A DNA stretch of 5,624 nucleotides, taken from an uncultured Acidimicrobiaceae bacterium (GTDB lineage Bacteria; Actinomycetota; Acidimicrobiia; Spongiisociales; UBA5794). The position numbers and the translations under genes are program-made. Below the pieces are notes generated by a model. It made no database searches and was not told the origin of the DNA. It saw only the letters and a list, made by a program, of their open reading frames with translations. Shown in pieces: positions 1 to 5,050 of this stretch. Location of the stretch: positions 1 to 5,624 of the forward strand of contig CAMYJM010000197.1 in NCBI GenBank assembly GCA_947258635.1. Reading direction: 5' to 3'. The number at the start of each line of letters is the position of its first letter. The first letter of the stretch is position 1.

Positions 1-111
1 GAGATCGAGGCCCAGCTTGGGGGTCCACCCCACGGCCAGAGTCGACGCCAGCGAGCCCCAGGCGATGGCCAGGGTCACCAGCAACGTGATCCAGAGACGG
101 CGCCGGCTCAC
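1..111 (-). CDS. secD: Protein translocase subunit SecD, N-terminal fragment (runs off the window)
   Basis: This is the first 37 codons of SecD, the membrane subunit that with SecF uses the proton-motive force to complete Sec-dependent export. Translation starts at a GTG at 111-109, giving V(M)SRRRLWITLL followed by a hydrophobic stretch at about residues 6-27. Basic residues 3-5 precede this first membrane segment, as expected for a cytoplasmic N-terminus. The fragment ends in PKLGLDL (31-37), the start of the family's conserved LGLDL(R/Q)GG motif just after TM1. The start overlaps the yajC stop as GTGA, and a GGGAGA at 126-121 lies 9 nt upstream as a plausible ribosome-binding site. The yajC-secD adjacency is itself strong support. 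The large periplasmic domain and remaining membrane helices lie outside the window. The alternative that this is only a short peptide is unlikely because the frame stays open to the edge. Confidence 0.9.
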   Translation of the reverse strand, partial: MSRRRLWITLLVTLAIAWGSLASTLAVGWTPKLGLDL

Positions 112-452
112 TCCGAGTCGTCTCCCGCGGGAGCCGCGATCGCACCTCTGGCGAACTTCAGCTTGATGCCGCCAACATCGACCATCGCTTCGCGGTCGCT
201 GAGGCTGCTGATGACGCCGATGATTCCACCGGCAGTGCGGATCTCGTCCCCGACATTCAGATTCGCTTGGAACTGCCGCAGTGTCTCGGAGCGCTTCTTC
301 TGAGGGCGGATCGCGAGGAAGTAGAAAACGGCACCGATGAGGATGAACGGGAGCAGAGACACCAGCGGGTTGGTGCCTGTTTCCTCGCTCGTCGCTTGCG
401 CCATCACCGCAGCCGGGGCAGACAACAAGGCGCCGAGCGTGCTGAGAATCAC
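108..452 (-). CDS. yajC: Preprotein translocase subunit YajC
   Basis: A 114-residue small membrane protein of the SecDF-YajC accessory complex. The family hallmark is visible: one membrane helix at about residues 30-48 (LVSLLPFILIGAVFYFLAI) running into RPQKKR (49-54), then a small soluble domain with VGDEIRTAGGIIGVI (67-81). Length matches the family, usually about 85-130 residues. The start is GTG at 452-450, chosen because GGAGAG at 463-458 sits 5 nt upstream; an internal ATG at codon 17 has no such site. The N-terminus before the helix (ILSTLGALLSAPAAVMAQA) resembles a signal peptide ending in an A-x-A-type site, so the mature N-terminus is uncertain. It follows tgt by 60 nt and overlaps secD by 4 nt (GTGA), suggesting coupled translation with secD. 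Confidence 0.95.
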   Translation of the reverse strand: MILSTLGALLSAPAAVMAQATSEETGTNPLVSLLPFILIGAVFYFLAIRPQKKRSETLRQFQANLNVGDEIRTAGGIIGVISSLSDREAMVDVGGIKLKFARGAIAAPAGDDSE

Positions 453-457
453 GGAAT

Positions 458-463
458 CTCTCC
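458..463 (-). promoter_or_regulatory. Ribosome-binding site of yajC (decides the GTG start)
   Basis: Read on the minus strand the sequence is GGAGAG, followed by ATTCC and the GTG start codon. The 5-nt spacing and strong complementarity to the 16S 3' end favour GTG 452-450 over the internal ATG at codon 17. The 60-nt tgt-yajC gap shows no convincing promoter or terminator, so yajC is probably read from the upstream transcript. Confidence 0.7.
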
Positions 464-512
464 AATCAGATCACAGCCCGACAAGGCGGAGCCGTGCCGG
501 GCGCTCGTAACG

Positions 513-1646
513 TTAATCGACATTCGGCGAAATGTCCCCATCGAGATGGCCGGCCCGGCGTGCCAGCACGCCGCGGCGCCACTCAACGAACGAACCCGCG
601 GCGATCGCCTTTCCCGCCTCTTCGAGCAGCGCCAGGGTATAGCGCAAGTTGTGCAGGGACAGCAGCCGGCCGCCGAGGACCTCCTTGGTCACGAAGAGGT
701 GACGTAAATATCCCCCGCTGTAGCTCCTGCATGATGGGCAGTCACACCCGGGATCAATCGGGCGAGAGTCGCTCGCCCACTCGCGGCGCCGTATGGAGAA
801 GTCGCCGTCCGGATGCAATGCCTTGCCGTGACGAGCCAGGCGCGTTGGCAGCACACAATCGAAGAGATCGGCCCCCCGCCCAATGGCGTCCAGCATGCCG
901 GCCGCGTCGCCGAGACCCATCACATAGCGGGGCGCCGCGGCCGGAAGTTCGGGAAGCGCCGCGTCGAGGGCGCCGGCCATCTCGGTCGGCGACTCCCCGA
1001 CACTGAGGCCGCCGATGCCGAAACCAGGGAATCCGAGTTCGGCCGTGCGAGCCGCCGACTCGGCTCGCAGCGCCGGGTCGATGCCGCCTTGCACGATGCC
1101 GAACAGGGCACGGTCTTCGCGGGTCTTCGCCTGGAGGGCTCGAGCACTCCAGCGCAGCGTCCGCTCCATCGCATTGCGCACCAAATCGAGCGGCGCCGGC
1201 AGCCCGACAAGCTCATCGAGGACCATTGCGATGTCCGCGCCCAGGGTTTCCTGGACGGCGACGGCCCGCTCTGGAGTCAGTTCAACCCGGGAGCCGTCAT
1301 ATGTGCTGCGGAACACCACTCCTTCCTCGTCGACCCGCGGGGTCAGGGAGAAGATCTGGTAGCCGCCGCTGTCGGTGAGGGTTGGACCGTTCCAGCCCAT
1401 GAAGCCCGCCAGCTCGCCGAGACCGGCAACAACGTCGGCCCCGGGGCGCAGCATCAGGTGATAGGTGTTCGCCAGGACGATCTCGGCGCCGATGCCGTCG
1501 AGGTCGCTGGCGTCGACTCCCCGCACCGTCCCCCGGGTCCCCACGGGCATGAATCCCGGGGTCGAGAAACTCCCATGTGGCGTCTCCAGCAGGCCGCTGC
1601 GAGCGGCTCCGGCCTGGTGCAACACCCGGAACCGGAGAGGGCTCAT
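513..1646 (-). CDS. tgt: tRNA-guanine transglycosylase (queuosine pathway)
   Basis: A 377-residue enzyme that swaps guanine 34 of GUN-anticodon tRNAs for preQ1, the step before QueA. Key residues align with the Zymomonas enzyme: DSGGYQ (92-97, D92 = D102), D144 (= D156), FGIVQGG (182-188, Q186 = Q203), GGLSVGE (212-218), MG (243-244) and the nucleophile D263 in DLFDCVLPTR (= D280). The zinc site is C301, C303, C306 and H332. Length is normal for the family. The start is ATG 1646-1644, overlapping the queA stop as ATGA; a longer open frame upstream to 1742 lies inside queA and is not family-like. An oddity is that the usual pocket Cys (DEC, Cys158) is Leu here (D144-E145-L146), while the Val of the LSVGE loop that bacteria keep is retained. 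Next to queA, preQ1 is the likely substrate. Identity is very secure; exact base specificity is less so. Confidence 0.97.
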   Translation of the reverse strand: MSPLRFRVLHQAGAARSGLLETPHGSFSTPGFMPVGTRGTVRGVDASDLDGIGAEIVLANTYHLMLRPGADVVAGLGELAGFMGWNGPTLTDSGGYQIFSLTPRVDEEGVVFRSTYDGSRVELTPERAVAVQETLGADIAMVLDELVGLPAPLDLVRNAMERTLRWSARALQAKTREDRALFGIVQGGIDPALRAESAARTAELGFPGFGIGGLSVGESPTEMAGALDAALPELPAAAPRYVMGLGDAAGMLDAIGRGADLFDCVLPTRLARHGKALHPDGDFSIRRREWASDSRPIDPGCDCPSCRSYSGGYLRHLFVTKEVLGGRLLSLHNLRYTLALLEEAGKAIAAGSFVEWRRGVLARRAGHLDGDISPNVD

Positions 1647-2668
1647 GCGGCCCCGCCCGACAGGTCCTCGATGAACATCGCATCTCCGAATGAGAGAAAG
1701 CGGTAGCCCCGTTCGAGAGCTGCGGCATAGACATCGCGCCACTCGGGGCCGAGCAACGCTGCCACAAGAACGATCAGAGTCGTTCCCGAAGCATGGAAGT
1801 TAGTCAGCAGCGCATCGACCACCAGAGGACGATATCCCGGCGTTACGAACAGTGAGCTGACGCCCTCCCCCGGCATGACCGCTCCGGTGGGTGCCGCGGC
1901 AGTCTCGAGGGTGCGCAGGACCGTGGTGCCGACGGCGACGACCCGGCCGGCCCGTTGGCGAGCCGCCTCGATCGCGGTGACGGTTGCTTCCGGCACGAAG
2001 TACCTTTCGGAGTGCATCACATGATCGCTCAGCGGGCCGGGCTCCATCGGGCGGAAGGTGTCGAGGCCGACATCCAGTTCGACGGTGGCGACGCTCACGC
2101 CCCCGGTTGTGAGCCGTTCGACCAGGCCTGGAGTGAAATGAAGAGCCGCCGTCGGGGCCGCGGCACTGCCTATGACCTGGGCAAACATCGTCTGATAGCG
2201 CTCCGGGTCATCGAGGGTGCCATGGAAGTAGGGCGGCAAGGGCACGGTCCCGTATTCGGCCACGATCTCCTCGATGTCGCCGGTCGCTTCGAGGTCGACC
2301 GCAACACGGCCGGCCTGGGGCTCTCCCACGATTCGAGCCCGGATGGGACCGAACTCCAGCTCGATACCCGGCCGCATCCGGCGCGCCGGGCGCACGAGAG
2401 CTTCCCATGTGTTGCCCGCAACGGGACGCAGCAACAGCAGCTCAACCGCACCACCGGTTCCGCGGCGGGTCCCGAGCAGTCGGGCCCGCCGGACCCGGGT
2501 GCGATTCACGACCAGGAGATCGCCGGAGCGCAGCAACGCCGGCAGGTCGGAGAATCGGTGGTCCGTCATGCCGGCAACACGCAGGAGGCGGGCGGCGTCG
2601 CGCGGCTCGATGGCGGCCTGGGCTATTGCCTCAGCCGGCAGTTCATATTCGAAATCGGAGGTCTGCAC
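1643..2668 (-). CDS. queA: S-adenosylmethionine:tRNA ribosyltransferase-isomerase QueA
   Basis: A 341-residue cytoplasmic enzyme that transfers and isomerises the ribosyl group of S-adenosylmethionine onto preQ1 at tRNA position 34, forming epoxyqueuosine. Family motifs appear in order: SDFEYELP (4-11), NRTRV (55-59), PLPPYFHG (143-150), DPERYQT (154-160), GSAAAPTAALHFTP (167-180), VGLDTFRP (200-207), HVMHSERY (226-233), AVGTTVLRTLE (255-265), LLTNFH (287-292) and YRFLSFGDAMFI (332-343 region, close to the C-terminus). Length fits the family (about 340-360). The start is GTG 2668-2666 because homologues begin two or three residues before the SDF motif. The frame stays open 60 codons further up, but that stretch is the 43-bp repeat and has no family similarity. 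No clear Shine-Dalgarno sequence precedes the GTG. A 197-nt gap separates it from ruvB, and it overlaps tgt by 4 nt. Confidence 0.96.
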   Translation of the reverse strand: MQTSDFEYELPAEAIAQAAIEPRDAARLLRVAGMTDHRFSDLPALLRSGDLLVVNRTRVRRARLLGTRRGTGGAVELLLLRPVAGNTWEALVRPARRMRPGIELEFGPIRARIVGEPQAGRVAVDLEATGDIEEIVAEYGTVPLPPYFHGTLDDPERYQTMFAQVIGSAAAPTAALHFTPGLVERLTTGGVSVATVELDVGLDTFRPMEPGPLSDHVMHSERYFVPEATVTAIEAARQRAGRVVAVGTTVLRTLETAAAPTGAVMPGEGVSSLFVTPGYRPLVVDALLTNFHASGTTLIVLVAALLGPEWRDVYAAALERGYRFLSFGDAMFIEDLSGGAA

Positions 2669-2684
2669 GATGCTGCAAGGTAGC

Positions 2685-2771
2685 CGGTCGGGAACCCTCC
2701 GGGTTCCTTGAGAGTTGCTGCGCAACTCGGTCGGGAACCCTCCGGGTTCCTTGAGAGTTGCTGCGCAACTC
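2685..2771. repeat. Two tandem copies of a 43-bp double-hairpin unit upstream of queA
   Basis: Copies at 2685-2727 and 2728-2770 are identical base for base; C2771 completes the last stem. Each unit contains two perfect hairpins with 7-bp stems and 3-nt loops. Hairpin B is GGAACCC-TCC-GGGTTCC, at 2691-2707 and 2734-2750. Hairpin A is GAGTTGC-TGC-GCAACTC, at 2712-2728 and 2755-2771. They are joined by TTGA and GGTCG linkers. The unit length is not a multiple of three, so it would shift frame and is not a coding repeat. In the queA direction the order is A-B-A-B, with the last stem ending 22 nt before the GTG. None is followed by a T-run, so these are not typical intrinsic terminators. The architecture resembles REP/BIME-type dispersed palindromic elements, but only this locus is visible, so that class is an inference. 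Confidence 0.9.
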
Positions 2772-2865
2772 CCGCGCCCTGCCGCCGTCCTGGCTCCGGC
2801 CGAGCCGAAGGCAAGATGCGCGACCTGCCGATCGCGGAGGCGCCGCATTGGTAGTTCAGCAGGCT
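2772..2865. other. Non-coding remainder of the ruvB-queA gap
   Basis: This stretch lies between the ruvB stop and the tandem repeat. On the minus strand it can form weak stems, for example GGCAGG with CTTGCC around an 8-nt loop, and GGCTC with GAGCC around a 5-nt loop. Neither is followed by a T-run. I found no convincing -35/-10 pair and no riboswitch-like core, so whether queA has its own promoter cannot be decided here. An open frame starting at an ATG at 2848 runs through into queA but carries no recognisable protein motif. Confidence 0.5.
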
Positions 2866-3891
2866 CTAGAGGAGGCTTCCCTGGGCGCTGTCGAGCGGCG
2901 GTTCCAGCCCGAGGTGAGCATATGCGTTGCGGGTGGCGACCCGGCCCCGCGGCGTACGTTGGATCAAGCCCTGCTGGAGCAAGAACGGTTCGTAGGCGTC
3001 TTCCACCGTCTCGGTCTCCTCGCCGACCGCAATGGCCAGCGTCGACAGTCCCACCGGGCCTCCGTTGAATTTGCCGATGATCGCCTCGAGGATGTAGCGG
3101 TCGACTTTGTCGAGCCCGCGTTCATCGACCTCGAAGATCTCGAGAGCGGTACTCGCCGTGGCCGCATCGACCACGCCATCGCCGCGCACCGTGGCGTAGT
3201 CGCGCACCCGGCGCAGCAGCCGGTTGGCGATTCGCGGGGTCCCCCGGCTGCGGTGGGCGATCGCCGTCGCTCCCGCAGGCTCGATCTCGGCTTCGAGGAT
3301 CCCGGCGGCCCGGGTGACGATCTCGGCCAGATCCGCTTCCTGGTAGTAGTCGAGACGGGCTACGTAGCCGAAGCGGTCTCGCAGCGGCGGGGCCACCCGG
3401 CCGACTCTGGTTGTCGCCCCCACCAGCGTGAACCTGGGTAGGTCCAGGCGTATCGAGCGGGCCGCCGGGCCCTTGCCCACGATGATGTCGAGCTGGAAGT
3501 CCTCCATCGCCGGGTAGAGCACCTCCTCTACCTGACGCGGCAGCCGGTGGATCTCATCGATGAACAACACGTCGCCGGCGTCGAGGTTCGTGATCACTGC
3601 GGCCAGGTCGCCGGGGCGCTCCAGGGCGGGGCCCGAAGTGGCTCGGAAATTGGCACCCATCTCACCGGCGAGAATGCCGGCCAATGTCGTCTTCCCGAGG
3701 CCGGGAGGACCGGAGAACAGGGTGTGATCGATCGACTCGCCCCGTTGGATGGCGGCTTCGACGAGGATGGCGAGACGCTCTTTGAGCTCGGGCTGGCCGA
3801 TGAACTCCTCCATCCGGCGCGGTCGCAAGCCCGCCTCGAATTGCAGTTCTTCCGGATCCGAGGAGGTCGCCAGGAGGCCCTCTTCACGCAT
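2866..3891 (-). CDS. ruvB: Holliday junction branch-migration ATPase RuvB
   Basis: A 341-residue AAA+ motor that, as hexamers flanking a RuvA-bound junction, pumps DNA and drives branch migration. Visible motifs: LRPRRMEEFIGQ (22-33), Walker A GPPGLGKTT (61-69, K67), Walker B DVLFIDEIHRL (107-117, D112 and E113), sensor 1 GATTR (158-162), the arginine-finger region PLRDRFG (169-175, R171 likely), and sensor 2 RGTPRIANRLLRR (216-228). The C-terminal winged-helix DNA-binding domain includes KFNGGPVGLSTLA (274-286) and QRTPRGRVAT (311-320). Length is typical (about 335-350). The start is ATG 3891-3889 with GAGGTG at 3901-3896 as ribosome-binding site. It begins 12 nt after the ruvA stop, so it is almost certainly in the same mRNA as ruvC and ruvA. 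All catalytic residues expected are present. Confidence 0.97.
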   Translation of the reverse strand: MREEGLLATSSDPEELQFEAGLRPRRMEEFIGQPELKERLAILVEAAIQRGESIDHTLFSGPPGLGKTTLAGILAGEMGANFRATSGPALERPGDLAAVITNLDAGDVLFIDEIHRLPRQVEEVLYPAMEDFQLDIIVGKGPAARSIRLDLPRFTLVGATTRVGRVAPPLRDRFGYVARLDYYQEADLAEIVTRAAGILEAEIEPAGATAIAHRSRGTPRIANRLLRRVRDYATVRGDGVVDAATASTALEIFEVDERGLDKVDRYILEAIIGKFNGGPVGLSTLAIAVGEETETVEDAYEPFLLQQGLIQRTPRGRVATRNAYAHLGLEPPLDSAQGSLL

Positions 3892-3903
3892 TGGTCACCT
3901 CGA

Positions 3904-4479
3904 TCATGCCTGGCGGCCCAGCGTCTGCAGAGCCCTGCGCAACAGCTGGTCGACCTCGTCGGTCTCGGGAAGCTCGGCGAGGGCGACCCGGATCTCGTCG
4001 CCCTGGTAGCCGAGGCCCTCGAGCGCCGAGCGCACCTCGGCCAGCGGTGAGCTCGACGGGGTCAGCTCGGTGTCGGGGAGCTCCAGCTTGGGACGCAACT
4101 CGAGCAGTAGCTTCTGGGCGGACCGTTTCCCGATGCCGGGCACCGCGGTCAGCGCGGCGGCATCATCGGTGAGCACGGCTCGTCGCAGATCGTCCGGCGT
4201 CATAGTGCCGAGAATCGCCAGCGCCACCTTGGGCCCCACTCCCGATATCCCGAGGAGAAGCCGAAACAGGTCACGCTGATCCTCGCTCGAGAATCCAAAG
4301 AGAGCCATGGCGTCTTCACGAACGTGCAGATGGGTGTGCACCACGGCCTCATCGCCCAAACCCGGCAGCTCGACCAGCGCCCGCGGCGGAACTGCCATTT
4401 CGTATCCCACTCCGGCCACGTCCAGCAGCACGCCCTCGGCGTGCTTCTCGGCCACGATCCCGCGCAGTCTCCCGATCAT
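3904..4479 (-). CDS. ruvA: Holliday junction DNA-binding protein RuvA
   Basis: A 191-residue protein that binds the four-way junction as a tetramer and loads RuvB. It begins with the family's invariant-looking MIGRLRGIV. The N-terminal OB-fold (about 1-62) holds HVREDAMALFGF (52-63). Two helix-hairpin-helix motifs follow: LGISGVGPKVALAIL (76-90) and VPGIGKRSAQKLLLEL (103-118). After a flexible linker rich in Pro and Ser (about 121-146), the C-terminal three-helix domain that contacts RuvB runs from about 147, with RSALEGLGYQGDEI (150-163). Length is normal. The start is ATG 4479-4477, overlapping the ruvC stop as ATGA, which suggests translational coupling; the open frame extends 19 codons further up, but only into ruvC. 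The upstream GGGGCT is at best a weak ribosome-binding site. Confidence 0.97.
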   Translation of the reverse strand: MIGRLRGIVAEKHAEGVLLDVAGVGYEMAVPPRALVELPGLGDEAVVHTHLHVREDAMALFGFSSEDQRDLFRLLLGISGVGPKVALAILGTMTPDDLRRAVLTDDAAALTAVPGIGKRSAQKLLLELRPKLELPDTELTPSSSPLAEVRSALEGLGYQGDEIRVALAELPETDEVDQLLRRALQTLGRQA

Positions 4480-4982
4480 CGTGGAGCCCCGGCGCCGTCG
4501 AGCCGCCACTGCAAGCCGTTGGCCTGGACATGGCACACGGCGATCGCAAGAGCGTCGGCGGCGTCGGCCGGTTGCGGAATCGCGTCGAGACCGAGTCGCA
4601 TCTGAATCACTTTCTGTACCTGGTTCTTGTCTGCCGCACCGTAGCCCGTGAGCGCCATTTTGACGGCCGAGGGCGTGTACTCCACCACTGAGATCCCGGC
4701 TTGGGCGATCGCCAGCAGGGCGACGCCGGATGCCCGGGCGACACTCGTCGCAGTCATCCGGTTGCGGTTGACGAACACTTGCTCGATGGCCGCAGTATCG
4801 ATCCGGTAGTCCGCAATGATCGCGCTGAGGTCGCGGTGGATCTCCAGAAGTCGGTCCGCCAGCCGGGCGTCACGTTCCGTGCGAATCACGCCGACGGCGA
4901 CCGCACGGAGCCCTGCGGGGCTCTTCTCCACGATGCCGTAGCCGGTCCGCGTCAAACCTGGGTCGATGCCTAATACGAACAT
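4476..4982 (-). CDS. ruvC: Crossover junction endodeoxyribonuclease RuvC
   Basis: A 168-residue Holliday-junction resolvase that, as a dimer, makes paired nicks in opposite strands once RuvAB has positioned the junction. It has an RNase H-like fold with all four metal-binding acids visible: D7 in LGIDPGLTRTGYG (4-16), E67 in AIEQVFVN (65-72), and D140 and D143 in PADAADALAIAVCH (138-151). K119 lies in GYGAADKNQV (113-122). Length matches the family (about 160-190). The start is ATG 4982-4980; GAGGGA at 4992-4987 would serve as ribosome-binding site if the mRNA extends that far. A palindrome matching a LexA box covers the start codon. It follows yebC by 68 nt and heads the ruvCAB unit. Confidence 0.97.
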   Translation of the reverse strand: MFVLGIDPGLTRTGYGIVEKSPAGLRAVAVGVIRTERDARLADRLLEIHRDLSAIIADYRIDTAAIEQVFVNRNRMTATSVARASGVALLAIAQAGISVVEYTPSAVKMALTGYGAADKNQVQKVIQMRLGLDAIPQPADAADALAIAVCHVQANGLQWRLDGAGAPR

Positions 4983-4988
4983 ATGTTC
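4977..4988. promoter_or_regulatory. Predicted LexA (SOS) operator over the ruvC start codon
   Basis: GAACATATGTTC is a perfect 12-bp palindrome with the GAAC-N4-GTTC form of the Gram-positive/actinobacterial SOS box. With one flanking base on each side it reads CGAACATATGTTCC, matching the consensus CGAACRNRYGTTCG at 13 of 14 positions. The ATG of ruvC lies in its centre. It sits just downstream of a predicted -10 element, where a bound repressor would block initiation. ruvCAB is an SOS-regulated unit in several bacteria, including mycobacteria. Binding itself is inferred. Confidence 0.75.
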
Positions 4989-4993
4989 CCTCT

Positions 4994-5022
4994 ACCCTAC
5001 GCCGTTGCCGGCACTGTTCCAA
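4994..5022 (-). promoter_or_regulatory. Predicted sigma-70-type promoter for ruvCAB
   Basis: On the minus strand, TTGGAA (5022-5017) and TAGGGT (4999-4994) are separated by exactly 17 nt. They fit the -35 (TTGACA) and -10 (TANNNT) patterns of housekeeping sigma factors. Initiation 6-8 nt past the -10 would fall at about 4988-4986, inside the LexA palindrome and only 4-6 nt before the ruvC ATG. It lies in the short yebC-ruvC gap, which supports it, although a 68-nt gap in GC-rich DNA can also hold such a pair by chance. Confidence 0.6.
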
Positions 5023-5050
5023 GGACGCTGCCGCCACCGCCGATGACCGC

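Noticed and set aside
813..1706. Long plus-strand open frame (297 codons) opposite tgt
   Set aside because: It lies fully antisense to tgt, which has every catalytic and zinc residue. Its translation is low-complexity Arg/Gly/Ala-rich with no motif. Long antisense frames are expected in GC-rich DNA.
1647..1742. N-terminal extension of Tgt by 32 residues
   Set aside because: It would overlap queA deeply in another frame; the ATG at 1646 gives a normal Tgt N-terminus and an ATGA overlap with queA.
1955..2683. Plus-strand open frame (242 codons) opposite queA
   Set aside because: It is a shadow of the strongly supported queA gene, with no recognisable domain and no ribosome-binding site that would argue for translation.
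2691..2771. Intrinsic terminators after ruvB formed by the hairpins
   Set aside because: No hairpin is followed by a T-run on either strand, and the stems are only 7 bp; a role as terminator cannot be supported from sequence.
2685..2771. CRISPR array
   Set aside because: Only two units, directly abutting with no variable spacers, and each internally palindromic twice.
2669..2848. N-terminal extension of QueA to an ATG at 2848
   Set aside because: The added 60 residues are translated from the tandem hairpin repeat and flanking non-coding DNA; QueA homologues start just before the SDF motif.
2669..2865. preQ1 riboswitch upstream of queA
   Set aside because: Neither the compact hairpin plus A-rich tail of class I nor other known preQ1 aptamer features are present; the hairpins there are perfect repeat palindromes.
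2849..2900. tRNA-like string (TTGGTAGTTCAGC) on the plus strand
   Set aside because: It resembles a D-arm only; there is no acceptor stem pairing, anticodon arm or proper T-loop downstream, and the stretch runs into ruvB.
2758..3441. Plus-strand open frame (227 codons) opposite ruvB
   Set aside because: It is antisense to intact ruvB, and its composition follows the ruvB codon pattern in complement.
4480..4536. N-terminal extension of RuvA by 19 residues
   Set aside because: The residues are basic and unlike the family; RuvA proteins begin MIGRL, which is exactly at the ATG overlapping the ruvC stop.
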